Assembly (NCBI GenBank): GCA_963848195.1
Contig: CAWKCY010000020.1
Span: forward strand, 186,001 to 250,000
Source: CAVQBP01 sp963848195
Lineage (GTDB): Bacteria; Bacteroidota; Ignavibacteria; Ignavibacteriales; Ignavibacteriaceae
Length of the DNA: 64,000 nt
Direction of reading: 5' to 3'
The position numbers were made by a program, and so were the translations under genes. The notes beneath the pieces were generated by a model. It was not told where the DNA came from. It did not search any database and saw nothing but the letters and a program-made list of their open reading frames with translations. This document shows positions 9,717 to 19,388 of the stretch, piece by piece. Position 1 is the stretch's first letter. Every line of letters starts with the position of its first letter.

Positions 9717-11996
9717 TTACCAGCCAGAATCTCCCCTTTTATCTTCAGGAGTAATTTGTTTTATCCCGGTATGTATATTGCACTTTTGCGGCATATATTT
9801 AACGTTTACAATATCAGTAATTTTTTCAGGACAATATTCAGTGGCAATTTTCGGATCGCCCAGATCCATTGTTTCCTTACAGAACTGCACTGTATCAACT
9901 CCCGGAGCCATTTGAAAATATTCAAGCGGCATATCAACTTTTTTATAAACATTTTCCATAAACTTAGCCCAAATAGGCAAAGCGGCCTGAGCTCCCTGCC
10001 CATACCAGTTTGTAAATTTAACTCTATGATCATCAAACCCGACCCATACACCTCCAACAAGCTGGGGAGTAAATCCTACAAACCAGGCATCCGAAAATTC
10101 CTGCGTGGTTCCCGTTTTGCCTGCAGCAGGACGATGGAAATACTGTCTTACTCTTGCACCGGTACCATAATCAATTACACTTTCCATCATGCTTGTTATA
10201 ATTGACGCCGTCTGGGGGGATATAGCTTCTGTATATTCAGGAGCAAATTGATCGATTAATATACCGTTTCTATCTTCAATCTTTAAAATAGAAATCGGAG
10301 AAACATGAACTCCATGATTAGCAATGGTACCGTATGCGGAAGTCATTTCAAGTGGTGATACATCAGAGGTACCTAATGCAATCGATGGGAAAGGATCGAG
10401 GTGCGATTCTATACCCATCTTTTGAGCATATTTAATTACCTGGGAAGGAGGAGCTATATCGCTTATGGTCATCCTTCCCGCAATCACATTTATTGATTGA
10501 GCAAGAGCATCTCTTAAAGTAACATAACCGCCGTATTCATCCTCGGAATTGCTTGGTGACCACCCGTTATAATCAAACTTCTGGTTTAGTAAGGTGTAAG
10601 CAGGATAATATCCGTTATCTATAGCAGTAATATATACAAAGGGCTTAAAAGAAGATCCGGGCTGCCTTCTGATACCTGTAACATGATTTAAGCCTCTTCC
10701 GAAATTCTGGTTTTCACCACCTACCATTGCTCTGATCTGCCCGTTAGTGGGATCAATTACTACAAAACCTACTTCAATTGTCTGAGCAACTTTTTTAACG
10801 GAATCTACAAATGCTTCATCATTCTTTAACTTATTATATACCTCTGCTTTTTCCTGTTTATCAGCGGCATTTCTATATCTATCCGATGTTTTAATTGCCC
10901 TATCCACCAGGCTTACAAGAAGATCTTTATTTTTTTTCCAGCTCCAATTTTTTTCGAATAATTTTTGATAAGTTTCTAAATGTTCGGCGGCAGCTTCATT
11001 TGCAATCTTCTGCATCCTGTAATCAAGAGATACATAAATATTTAATCCGTCTCGGTAGAGATTATATCCGTATTTATCAGACATTGCCTCCATCTTCTGC
11101 CTTACATATTCCATAAAATATGGAGCTTCGGAAATCGACCCCCCTATTCTCTTCGACTTTAAATCTATCGGCTGTTCTTTTAATTTTTCATATTCCTCTT
11201 CGTTAAGCATTCCCGTAACAACCATATTATGCATAACAAGGTTTCTTCTGTTAAGTGCATTTTCTCTCCTTTTAATCGGGTCATAATTTTCGGGAGATTT
11301 TAATAAAGCAACAAATAAAGCCGCTTCAGGCAGTGTTAAATCCTTTGCATCTTTACCGAAGTAGACCCTTGACGCCGCTTCAATACCGTATGCACTCCTT
11401 CCAAAGTATGAGACATTTAAATACATTTCAAGTATCTCATTTTTAGTATAAGTCTTTTCAATCTGAACAGCAGTAATCCATTCTCTAATTTTTCTTACAC
11501 CTGTTTCAAAAACATTCTCATGTCCTGATTTCAGCTTGTAAAGATTTTTTGCAAGCTGCTGGGTAATAGTACTCGCACCTTCCCTGGAAAAAGTGAACAC
11601 GTTTTTTATCATAGCCTGGAAAAACCTTGTAACATCAACACCCCAATGCTGATAAAATTTCCTATCTTCAGTGGCAATTAATGCATTAGTAACGTATTGA
11701 GGGAGGCTGTCAACACTTACTTCAATTCGGTTTTCAACGTAAAACTGCCCCAGAAGTTCTCCGTCAACCGTAAAAACCTTACTGGCAAGCTGGGGTTTGG
11801 GATTTTCCAGTTGCTCCAATGAAGGGAGTCCGCTGATTATATATATAGTGAAGATCAATAAGCAGAATAAAACAGCAGCCGCTGCAATCCACCAGAATTT
11901 CCGATTTTCTTTACTGAAATATTTCTTCTTTTTTCTTTTAGTTTTGTCGCTGAAATAACTATTTAACTCCGAATCGGATAATTTCTTTTTAGCCAT
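9717..11996 (-). CDS. mrcA: Penicillin-binding protein 1A (bifunctional transglycosylase/transpeptidase)
   Basis: About 759 residues from the start at 11996 (MAKKKLSDSE). GGAG lies 7 bases upstream of that ATG, and the longer frame to 12026 would run into lpxH. A cytoplasmic tail and a TM segment (IAAAAVLFCLLIFTIYIISG) precede the GT51 transglycosylase domain (ATEDRKFYQHWGVD, catalytic Glu about residue 110; EGASTITQQLAKNLY). The transpeptidase domain has SSFK in PGSSFKPF, SIN in AQSINVIAG and KTG in GKTGTTQEF. It polymerises and cross-links peptidoglycan on the periplasmic face. It overlaps the lpxH-like gene by 8 bases. All catalytic motifs are intact. Confidence 0.95.
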   Translation of the reverse strand: MAKKKLSDSELNSYFSDKTKRKKKKYFSKENRKFWWIAAAAVLFCLLIFTIYIISGLPSLEQLENPKPQLASKVFTVDGELLGQFYVENRIEVSVDSLPQYVTNALIATEDRKFYQHWGVDVTRFFQAMIKNVFTFSREGASTITQQLAKNLYKLKSGHENVFETGVRKIREWITAVQIEKTYTKNEILEMYLNVSYFGRSAYGIEAASRVYFGKDAKDLTLPEAALFVALLKSPENYDPIKRRENALNRRNLVMHNMVVTGMLNEEEYEKLKEQPIDLKSKRIGGSISEAPYFMEYVRQKMEAMSDKYGYNLYRDGLNIYVSLDYRMQKIANEAAAEHLETYQKLFEKNWSWKKNKDLLVSLVDRAIKTSDRYRNAADKQEKAEVYNKLKNDEAFVDSVKKVAQTIEVGFVVIDPTNGQIRAMVGGENQNFGRGLNHVTGIRRQPGSSFKPFVYITAIDNGYYPAYTLLNQKFDYNGWSPSNSEDEYGGYVTLRDALAQSINVIAGRMTISDIAPPSQVIKYAQKMGIESHLDPFPSIALGTSDVSPLEMTSAYGTIANHGVHVSPISILKIEDRNGILIDQFAPEYTEAISPQTASIITSMMESVIDYGTGARVRQYFHRPAAGKTGTTQEFSDAWFVGFTPQLVGGVWVGFDDHRVKFTNWYGQGAQAALPIWAKFMENVYKKVDMPLEYFQMAPGVDTVQFCKETMDLGDPKIATEYCPEKITDIVNVKYMPQKCNIHTGIKQITPEDKRGDSGW

Positions 11997-12744
11997 TATG
12001 TTTCTCCATAGGGGATGAATACTCAAGATCTAAAATTTCAAATAAGTTGTTTTGAAAAATACCATAACAAGGGTTATCGAGCCATGAACCCAGATTGATA
12101 TAATACCCGTCTTTATATTGTTTAAACATTCTTTGATGCAGGTGTCCGAATATAACATAATCAAATCCCTGGTCAATCTTCTTTTTTGCTGTTTCAAAAA
12201 GGCCGTCTTTTTCACCGTAATCCTTTTTACTTGTATATTCACGGCTGGTTTTACTGGTATTGCTTGCAAGGAGAATACCAATATCGGGATGAAGCCAGGA
12301 ATACATTTTCTGCAAAGTCTTATTTCGCAATATTTTTTTTAATATCAAATAACCGTAGTCATTTTGCACTAACCCGTCTCCATGAGCAATAAAGAATTTT
12401 TTATTATTTAATTCCGTAATAAAAGAATCTTCATATAAAGCAACTCCTATTTCATCACGAAAAAATGTTGAATGCATAAAATCATGATTACCGATAAAAT
12501 AGTGCACCTTAATTCCGCTCTCGGTTAAATCCTGAAGAGCAGTTAATGTACGGAAAAATCCTTTCTGATAAACTTTTTTATATTCGAACCAATAATCAAA
12601 AAGGTCTCCTACAATAAATAATTCATCACAATTATCTTTTGCAAAGTACAAAAATTTTACCAGCAGCCGTTCTTTTTGTTTCTCATGCTCTTTGTCCTTT
12701 AAACCAAGGTGAATATCTGAAATAAAAAAATAAACTTTATTCAT
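11989..12744 (-). CDS. lpxH: UDP-2,3-diacylglucosamine diphosphatase (LpxH-like)
   Basis: A 251-residue calcineurin-like metallophosphoesterase. Metal motifs appear in order: SDIHLG (residues 9-14), GDLFDYW, GNHDFM, HGDG and GHLHQ. LpxH-type enzymes hydrolyse UDP-2,3-diacylglucosamine to lipid X in lipid A synthesis at the inner membrane. The FDYW and YLILKK..RNKTLQ region fits the Bacteroidota LpxH/LpxH2 group better than a general phosphoesterase. It is cotranscribed with and overlaps the PBP1A gene, so two envelope-building enzymes share a message. Confidence 0.85.
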   Translation of the reverse strand: MNKVYFFISDIHLGLKDKEHEKQKERLLVKFLYFAKDNCDELFIVGDLFDYWFEYKKVYQKGFFRTLTALQDLTESGIKVHYFIGNHDFMHSTFFRDEIGVALYEDSFITELNNKKFFIAHGDGLVQNDYGYLILKKILRNKTLQKMYSWLHPDIGILLASNTSKTSREYTSKKDYGEKDGLFETAKKKIDQGFDYVIFGHLHQRMFKQYKDGYYINLGSWLDNPCYGIFQNNLFEILDLEYSSPMEKHNG

Positions 12745-12756
12745 TTTTATATTTAT

Positions 12757-13064
12757 TAACTAAAGTTACACAAACATTGTCATTCTGAACGAAACGAATT
12801 GGAGTGCCTGTCCCGCTTTTGCGGGGAAGAATCTCCTAACTTGAATTTTACGCCATTTTGATAATTTTTTTCACTTTTATTATTCATTTCGCGTAGCTTG
12901 ACTCATTAACTGAAGATACGCAAATATTGTCATTCTGAACGTAACAAAGTGGAGAGACCTGTCCCACTTGCGGGAAGAATCTCATTGTTTAAATTTTTGC
13001 AATATTTTAATATATTTCTATTAACTTTTATTATAAAATATTCTTCTTGCGCAACTTCAGTTAT
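12757..13064. repeat. Two copies of a dispersed repeat carrying the GTCATTCTGAAC core
   Basis: Copy 1 starts at 12757 and copy 2 at 12907. Both read TAACT(a/g)AAG.TAC.CAAA, then ATTGTCATTCTGAACG, then a small CCCGC/GCGGG-type hairpin and GAAGAATCTC. The end near 13040-13064 (GCGCAACTTCAGTTATTAA) is close to the reverse complement of the left end (TTAACTGAAGTTACGCAA). The unit therefore looks like a miniature element with inverted ends. Related copies lie near 15134, 34885 and 48421. No coding potential. Confidence 0.7.
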
Positions 13065-13086
13065 TAATTCAGAATAAAAAAAGTAA

Positions 13087-14826
13087 TTATTTACCATCAA
13101 CTGTATTATTGAAATTTGCGAGAAGCCAGTTACCAGGGTCTGGAATTATTTTAGAGGGTTTATAATTTAAATCGGTTTCTAAAGTTGTATCACACGAAAC
13201 GATATAAAATTTTTTTGATAAACCGGTACCGGAATCATTGTCAAACATAATATCAACAGGGAAATGATAATCCTTAAACTTTTCCTGGGTTTGATTCACT
13301 ACAATTGATATTTTATATGAATCATTGTCCATCTTTTCAGCTGACCATTTATAATCTATATTGATATTTCCTTCACCTTCGTAAACCCATTGTTTAAAGA
13401 AAATATCGAGATTTTTACCCGATATTTGTTCACAAACATTTTTAAAATCTTCGGTAGAAGCATTCTTATACTTAAATTCATTATAATAGTTTCTCAATAT
13501 ATTGAAAAATACAGAATCACCTACTTCATGGCGAAGCATATGAAGTACCCATGCTCCTTTATCATAAACCGTAGAATTAAAAAGATTACTCCCAGGATTA
13601 TAAAGAGTACCGGCAAAATCATCCTGGTATTTGCTGAGCATTGAAGAACGTAAAGCTTTTGCTCCAAAATTATGTTCATCATAAAGAGCTTCACTATATG
13701 TGGCAAAACCTTCATTAAGCCAAATATCTTTCCATGTCTTAGGCCCTACAGCATCACCAAACCATGAATGAGCAAGCTCATGAACGTAAATATCATTAAA
13801 AAACCTTCTGCCTCTGACAAAATTTGAACCGATCCCGGTTATTGTCTGGTGTTCCATTGCACCCATCTGCCATAAAAACTCGGCTACTCCATATTTTTCT
13901 TTTATAAAAGGATATTCGCCAAAGGTTTTCGAAAAGAATTCGATCATCTTAGGATGATCTTTAAAATCTACTTTGGCATATTCGAGATGTTCCGGAAAAG
14001 CATAGTATTCAATTTTCATCGAATCTTTTTTGTCCTGAGATATATACAGATCGCTGAAGTTATCATATTTCGAAGAATAAATACTAATTAAATAAGTTGA
14101 AATGGGATAATAAGTCTTCCAATGATAAGTTTTTCTGTCCCCGCTGATAGATGTGTCAACTAAGATACCATTTGAAATAGAAGTTTCCGAAGTATCATTT
14201 GTAATTTTAATATCAAGCAACGCTTTATCATCTGGAAGATCATTGCATGGAAACCAGGTTGATGCGTATACTGGTTCGCTTAAATTATAAACCACTGATT
14301 GACTGTCTATTTCACCAAATGAAAATGAACCCAAACCCGCATGCTTTGGTGTGCCGTCATAAACGACACGAATATTGAATGTATCAATATCCGTTCTATT
14401 AAATGGGACAGAAAGTTTAGTATCCGATAAATTGTAAGAAACAGGAAGATTATTTAAATAAACATTTGAAACATCCATATTATCATAAAAATTAAGGTCT
14501 ATCTCTTTCAAATCTTTATTTTTCAAAATCCCGGTTATTGTTACATCTCCTTTGAGAATTCTTTTTGCCGGGAAAATATCCAGGTTAAGATCATAATGTA
14601 GAACATCAATTTTATACTGATTGTCTGTTATGTAATTAGCAGGTATATTAACCGGCATAACACTATTTATTTTATTTAGATTTTTATCACGGGATTCTTT
14701 TAATTTAATAATCTTCTCCTTGATAGGAGTATAGCCGAACTGCCACCCGGCAAATAGAAAAGCTGCTCCTAAAATAACGAAAAAGATTTTTGTTTTATTT
14801 TTCATCCAAAAACTTTTAAATGACAT
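13087..14826 (-). CDS. M1 family zinc aminopeptidase, membrane-anchored
   Basis: 579 residues. An N-terminal membrane anchor (IFFVILGAAFLFAGWQF) is followed by the M1 beta domain and the gluzincin domain. The M1 exopeptidase motif appears as GAMEHQ. The zinc site is HELAHSWFGD with the third ligand in WLNEGFATYSEALY, the usual HExxH-18-E layout. The protein ends soon after a C-terminal beta region and lacks the long helical domain of larger M1 enzymes. It probably trims peptides in the periplasm. It stands alone, flanked by repeat-rich spacers. Confidence 0.9.
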   Translation of the reverse strand: MSFKSFWMKNKTKIFFVILGAAFLFAGWQFGYTPIKEKIIKLKESRDKNLNKINSVMPVNIPANYITDNQYKIDVLHYDLNLDIFPAKRILKGDVTITGILKNKDLKEIDLNFYDNMDVSNVYLNNLPVSYNLSDTKLSVPFNRTDIDTFNIRVVYDGTPKHAGLGSFSFGEIDSQSVVYNLSEPVYASTWFPCNDLPDDKALLDIKITNDTSETSISNGILVDTSISGDRKTYHWKTYYPISTYLISIYSSKYDNFSDLYISQDKKDSMKIEYYAFPEHLEYAKVDFKDHPKMIEFFSKTFGEYPFIKEKYGVAEFLWQMGAMEHQTITGIGSNFVRGRRFFNDIYVHELAHSWFGDAVGPKTWKDIWLNEGFATYSEALYDEHNFGAKALRSSMLSKYQDDFAGTLYNPGSNLFNSTVYDKGAWVLHMLRHEVGDSVFFNILRNYYNEFKYKNASTEDFKNVCEQISGKNLDIFFKQWVYEGEGNINIDYKWSAEKMDNDSYKISIVVNQTQEKFKDYHFPVDIMFDNDSGTGLSKKFYIVSCDTTLETDLNYKPSKIIPDPGNWLLANFNNTVDGK

Positions 14827-15345
14827 TAAGTGACATTTCTAACAAAATCTAAAATTTTTTATAACAATTTTAATTTTAGGTTTGTTATTGTGAAAAGACT
14901 ATATATTTTATACCGGCATTTAACCAAAGTCAGGCAAAGAATGTATTTAATCATATTAATTAAGCATAAAAATTCAAAATATACTATAACTTCACTTACT
15001 AAGTTAATAATTTCTTTATTTGCCAATCAAATCAAATATTAATATATTATTAATAGAAGTTATAAAATTGTAAAAAGATGATATCTTTAAAAAGAAAAAT
15101 TATTTTTGATTTTTTATTAAAATGTATTTTAAATAAAACTTTTGCACAAGTATTGTCATTCTGAACGGAACAATATATATTTCTTTACTTTTTTTACAAT
15201 ATGTTCATCTAACGTAACTGCAGTTAAAAATAAAAATGTCATCTTTCAGATATCGATTCTTGGATAACTTAGTTTATTTAGAGAAGTTAAACACTTGAAT
15301 GTTTTTATCATTCTGTTCTTTTAAACATATAAACAGAGGAAAAAA
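14827..15345. other. AT-rich intergenic region with one dispersed repeat
   Basis: No credible gene. The one open frame here (14830-15042) is low-complexity and has no ribosome site. A copy of the dispersed repeat lies at about 15134-15227. It starts ACTTTTGCACAAGTATTGTC, continues ATTCTGAACGG, and ends AACGTAACTGCAGTTAA, the inverted counterpart of the left end of other copies. The glgC promoter should lie between 15230 and 15330. Confidence 0.6.
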
Positions 15346-16590
15346 ATGACCTTTCCCGGTTCTTCAATTCTACGCGATACAGTAACAATGCTTCTTGCAG
15401 GCGGTCAAGGAGAAAGACTGCACCCTTTAACTGCATACAGGAGCAAACCAGCAGTTCCCTTTGGAGGGAAATACAGAATAGTAGATTTTGCATTGTCTAA
15501 TTGTTTGAATTCAGGATTAAGAAGAGTATATGTTCTTACACAATACAAATCCGATTCTTTAAATCAGCATCTTCTTGAAGCCTGGAGTATTTTTAACCCG
15601 GAATTGGGAGAATTTATCTATACCATTCCGCCACAGAGAAAATTAAACAATGATTGGTACCTAGGCACTGCAAACGCAATCTATCAGAATATAAATTTAT
15701 TTTCAACGGAGAAAAAAGCAAAATGGGTTCTGGTATTAAGCGGTGACCATATTTATAAAATGGATTACCTCAAAATGCTGCAATATCATGTGGATTATAA
15801 TTCGCACCTCTCAATGGCATGCATCGATGTTCCGAAAGATGAAGCCAGCAGATTCGGAATTGTGGGAGTCGATGATAAATATAATGTTAAATCTTTTATT
15901 GAAAAACCTGCTAATCCGCCTGAAATTCCGGATAGACCGGGTCACTCTTTTATTAATATGGGAATTTATGTTTTTAATGCCGAAACACTGAGGGAGGTCC
16001 TTCATGAAATGGAAGCTAAAAAAATCCGTTCGCACGACTTCGGTAAAGATGTTATCCCTTATATGGTTAAATCAAAAATGAAGGTTCTTGCCTATGGTTT
16101 CCATGATGAAAACAGAAAAACAAAAACATACTGGAAAGATATCGGAACAATTGACAGCTATTTTGAATCAAGTATGGATTTAATAAGTGTTACTCCTGAA
16201 TTTAATTTTTATGATTTGGACTGGCCCATGAGAACCTATCAATTTCAGTTCCCTCCTGCAAAAACAGTATCTCATGAAGGCGAACGGGTTGGAAGAACAT
16301 TAAATTCCTTAATCTGTGATGGTTCAATTGTTTCCGGAGGTCTGGTTGAACGTTCATTATTAGGGCCAAATGTAAGAGTTAACAGCTTTTCATATGTAAC
16401 AGATTCTATAATCATGAATAACTGCAATATTGGCAGACACGCGAGAATTAGAAGAGCAATTATAGACAAAAATGTTATTGTTCCCGAAGGATATGAAATC
16501 GGTTTCGACCTGGATGCAGATAAGAAAAAGTTTACTGTTACCGACAGCGGGATAGTCGTGATAGCAAAAAACCAGGTATTACCGGTCTAA
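15346..16590 (+). CDS. glgC: Glucose-1-phosphate adenylyltransferase
   Basis: 414 residues. The N-terminal nucleotidyltransferase domain opens with TMLLAGGQGERLHPLTAYRSKPAVPFGG, the GlgC signature. YLGTANAIYQN, VLSGDHIYKMDY and FGKDVIPYM follow. The C-terminal left-handed beta-helix (SLICDGSIVSGG, RVNSFSYVTDSIIMNNCNIG) is also typical. It makes ADP-glucose, the first committed step of glycogen synthesis. AGAGGAAAAAA precedes the ATG. No other glg gene is adjacent. Confidence 0.95.
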   Translation: MTFPGSSILRDTVTMLLAGGQGERLHPLTAYRSKPAVPFGGKYRIVDFALSNCLNSGLRRVYVLTQYKSDSLNQHLLEAWSIFNPELGEFIYTIPPQRKLNNDWYLGTANAIYQNINLFSTEKKAKWVLVLSGDHIYKMDYLKMLQYHVDYNSHLSMACIDVPKDEASRFGIVGVDDKYNVKSFIEKPANPPEIPDRPGHSFINMGIYVFNAETLREVLHEMEAKKIRSHDFGKDVIPYMVKSKMKVLAYGFHDENRKTKTYWKDIGTIDSYFESSMDLISVTPEFNFYDLDWPMRTYQFQFPPAKTVSHEGERVGRTLNSLICDGSIVSGGLVERSLLGPNVRVNSFSYVTDSIIMNNCNIGRHARIRRAIIDKNVIVPEGYEIGFDLDADKKKFTVTDSGIVVIAKNQVLPV

Positions 16591-16595
16591 TCTAT

Positions 16596-16630
16596 AAACC
16601 TCAGGGGTTTTTAAAAACCCCTGAGGTTTT
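16596..16630. terminator. Bidirectional rho-independent terminator
   Basis: AAACCTCAGGGGTTTTT is followed by its reverse complement AAAAACCCCTGAGGTTTT, giving a long stem with a T-run on both strands. It lies between glgC (+) and the convergent PycTM-like gene (-) and can end transcription from both sides. Confidence 0.9.
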
Positions 16631-16653
16631 AATATCCGATTCCGCAGCCTTCC

Positions 16654-17181
16654 TTATAATACAAGTCTAAAATATAACGAAACTATAATAATTAATTCCA
16701 GGGTAATCGCAACAACAAATGAAATTATCCCCCGCCTGAAATATTTGTTTTTATGCGCATTTATTCTCCCGATTGAGTAAACACTTTTAGCAAATATTTC
16801 GTATGTAATTTCCGGATTCTCCAATAAATTTTCAAGAGTATCCGCATATTCTTTTGAAGATTTATACTTAATTATGCCACCAAAAAATGTAGGTGCAATG
16901 GCTTTTCGATCTTCTCTTAATGTTTCCTCTGTGTCGCTTATCCTTGGTGAAATTACCATAAGTAAAAAATATATTGAAAATAAAACAGACAGAAAATAAA
17001 GAAATATTAAAGATAAATTATAAAAATCAGGAGGGATCTTTGTATAATGAACAATAAAAAAAGTACTGAATACTCCAAGTATGGAAAGCAATGTGAAAGC
17101 TTTTTGATCTGTCCTTTGAAGGATTTGCTGTTCGCTTGATAGTATTTCAAAAAGAATATTAATTTTATATTCTGCTGGCAT
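16654..17181 (-). CDS. Three-TM protein resembling the Pycsar effector PycTM (DUF5706)
   Basis: I place the start at 17181 (MPAEYKINILFEILSSEQQ) because AGGAG lies 9 bases upstream; a longer frame to 17235 would run into the cyclase gene. The 175-residue product has an N-terminal amphipathic helix (QILQRTDQKAFTLLSI), two TM segments (AFTLLSILGVFSTFFIVHY; LSLIFLYFLSVLFSIYFLL), a soluble helical region (FFGGIIKYKSSKEYADTLEN, then EIFAKSVYSIGRINAHKNKYFRR) and a last TM. This layout and the D.KA, FFG and K..RR positions fit PycTM, which disrupts the membrane on binding a cyclic nucleotide. It follows the cyclase by 20 bases. The family call is from memory of the pattern. Confidence 0.6.
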   Translation of the reverse strand: MPAEYKINILFEILSSEQQILQRTDQKAFTLLSILGVFSTFFIVHYTKIPPDFYNLSLIFLYFLSVLFSIYFLLMVISPRISDTEETLREDRKAIAPTFFGGIIKYKSSKEYADTLENLLENPEITYEIFAKSVYSIGRINAHKNKYFRRGIISFVVAITLELIIIVSLYFRLVL

Positions 17182-17201
17182 AAAATTACACTCCTGGATA
17201 A

Positions 17202-19388
17202 TTATTTTTCTAAAAGTGCTATTGAACCATCCCAATTTTTATCTAATTCCTGCTCCTCAAGATTCTGGATCCTTGATAGCATCTGCAAAGAAGCCGGATC
17301 ATTAGGGCGAAAATTTAAAGACTGCTCAAAAAGTTCTTTCGATTTTACAAAATTTTTAATCAGGTAATTATTGAAAGCTTCCTGATAATTTCTGTAGTAT
17401 TCGAGCTCATCTTCATGAAGAGAGTCTGAGGCAAAACCATATACTTCATAGACCTTAACAGCTTTAGTTTTCCCCTTTACCTTAATAATGTCGAGCAGAC
17501 GAATTTTAAATTTCTCTTTATCAAGCTCATTATAAGTGAATTCTGAAATCATGATAAGAGTATTATACCTCTTGTTTGCAGATTCCAGTCTGGCTGCCAG
17601 ATTAACCGGATCACCAATTACAGTATAATCAAAGACTCTATCTGATCCCATATTTCCTATAATCACCTGGCCAGTATTTATACCAATACGGCTTCTCAAT
17701 TTTGGCAATCCTTCTACGGACCACTTTTCATTTAGCTCTTCAATCATTCTTTGCATGTTTATCGCAGTTTTAACTGCAGCATCAGCATGATTTTCCATCG
17801 GGACGGGCGCTCCATATTCAGCAAGAATAGCATCACCTATGTATTTATCAACGGTGCCATTTTCCTTTATTATTATATCAGTCATTTCTGAAAGATAATC
17901 ATTTAAAAATGAGACCAGTTCAGTAGATTTCATGCTTTCGGAAATTGTTGTAAAATCGGCAATATCCGAAAAAAGAATGGTTAATATTCTCTCTTCGCCA
18001 CCCAGCTTCAGCATACCCGGATTTTCCAATAATTGATCTACAACATTAGTAGGAACATATTTAGAAAAAGCACTTTTTATAAAAGCCTGGTCTTTTGATA
18101 TAATCACATTCAGACTTAAAACCATTCCTATGGTTAAAATAATGACCGCTCCGCCGGAGGTTACCAGGGGGAATAATTGAAAACTTGTCATTGCATAAAA
18201 TGAAAATATAATTAAACCGGCAATAATTACTACAGAGGCTATATATAAAGGAGCATTTCTTTTGAAGATTGAAAACAAACCCAACAATAGTCCCAGCGGA
18301 AAAATCAATAATGCTGTCATAGAAGGTTTCCATTCGGAATAAAAATCATTCATCAATAATGCATTTAAAAGAGCAGAGTGAATGGAAACCAATGGTATGT
18401 TATCTTCAATAGATACCTGACCCAGATCAGATGTTCCTACGGAAATATCTCCTATGAATACAAACTTTCCACCAAAGTAATCCAACAGATCATCCAGATT
18501 TTCTTCGTTTGAAGCATACTTTAAAAGATTCTGTGCCTGCATGTTTTTCTCGTTTTTCCAGAATCCATAGAAAGGAATAAATGTTAAGCCATGCTGATCT
18601 ATGGGAATAACAACATCCTTATTTAAAAAACTATTCTTTAAGGCCGGGATAGTAATTGAACGTCCCCAATCTATTTTAAGTTTATTGAAAGGAATTTTAT
18701 TATAATCCAAAAAGATCTGAAGACTAATTGCAGGGAAAAAGAGTGAATCGATTTTAATAATCATCGGGTAATGCCGGATAATTCCATCATGATCTCTTAC
18801 AATAGAAATATGTCCGGTATTAAATGCAGCCTGAGCAAAAATTTCATTTTGAGGAAGTGCATTAGCAGCGTAAAACGGTTTCCCTTTGCCATGAACTTCA
18901 GGTCTAAAATTTCCATTTTTCAATAGACTATAAAAATAACCTTTACCCCATTGAAATTCTTCTTTACTTTCGGATATATTAAATCCCACCGGCAGGTCGA
19001 TATTGCCGTTTTGCTTTATTGAGCTGGCAAAAGATTTATCACTCGAATCAACGCTTGAACGCGGGAAAACTATATCGTAAAATATCGTATTTGGATTAAA
19101 ATAGTATAAAACATTATTGAGCCTGGCAAGATCACTTCTTTTTAAATAATTTGTCCCGAAATAATCATAAGTAGAATCTGTAATATTCAATAAGATTATT
19201 TTGCCGCTTTTTTTAGGACCACCTCCCTCTTCTAAATTTTTCTTATATACGGCATCAACTGCTTTGTAATCAAGAGTATTCCAGGGAATATTAAAGAGAT
19301 AAATTATTAAGCATACAATGAGAGTAAGTAAAAAATTAATGAGAAATATTTTACCTATAACTTTTTTACTTTTTAATTTCAATTTCAT
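17202..19388 (-). CDS. CHASE2-domain class III adenylate cyclase
   Basis: 728 residues. TM1 is about 13-31, followed by a large extracytoplasmic CHASE2 sensor (about 40-345; TIFYDIVFPRSS, HISIVRDHDGIIRHYPM, KFVFIGDISVGTSD). Three TM segments span about 357-430 and the class III cyclase domain about 465-650. The active site is complete: metal Asp475 and Asp519, adenine-selecting Lys515 and Thr589, and transition-state Asn596 and Arg600. The Lys/Thr pair is the usual bacterial adenylate-cyclase signature, so cAMP is expected. A short TPR-like tail follows. The gene starts inside the DUF4384 gene (23-bp overlap) and is followed by the PycTM-like gene. The CHASE2 ligand is unknown. Confidence 0.92.
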   Translation of the reverse strand: MKLKLKSKKVIGKIFLINFLLTLIVCLIIYLFNIPWNTLDYKAVDAVYKKNLEEGGGPKKSGKIILLNITDSTYDYFGTNYLKRSDLARLNNVLYYFNPNTIFYDIVFPRSSVDSSDKSFASSIKQNGNIDLPVGFNISESKEEFQWGKGYFYSLLKNGNFRPEVHGKGKPFYAANALPQNEIFAQAAFNTGHISIVRDHDGIIRHYPMIIKIDSLFFPAISLQIFLDYNKIPFNKLKIDWGRSITIPALKNSFLNKDVVIPIDQHGLTFIPFYGFWKNEKNMQAQNLLKYASNEENLDDLLDYFGGKFVFIGDISVGTSDLGQVSIEDNIPLVSIHSALLNALLMNDFYSEWKPSMTALLIFPLGLLLGLFSIFKRNAPLYIASVVIIAGLIIFSFYAMTSFQLFPLVTSGGAVIILTIGMVLSLNVIISKDQAFIKSAFSKYVPTNVVDQLLENPGMLKLGGEERILTILFSDIADFTTISESMKSTELVSFLNDYLSEMTDIIIKENGTVDKYIGDAILAEYGAPVPMENHADAAVKTAINMQRMIEELNEKWSVEGLPKLRSRIGINTGQVIIGNMGSDRVFDYTVIGDPVNLAARLESANKRYNTLIMISEFTYNELDKEKFKIRLLDIIKVKGKTKAVKVYEVYGFASDSLHEDELEYYRNYQEAFNNYLIKNFVKSKELFEQSLNFRPNDPASLQMLSRIQNLEEQELDKNWDGSIALLEK

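Noticed and set aside
14830..15042. 70-codon open frame upstream of glgC
   Set aside because: Low-complexity basic/hydrophobic translation, no ribosome site, in a repeat-containing AT-rich spacer.
16654..19388. Classical Pycsar defence operon
   Set aside because: The cyclase has a CHASE2 sensor and the Lys/Thr adenylate-cyclase signature, unlike the small cytosolic pyrimidine cyclases of Pycsar; only the effector looks related.
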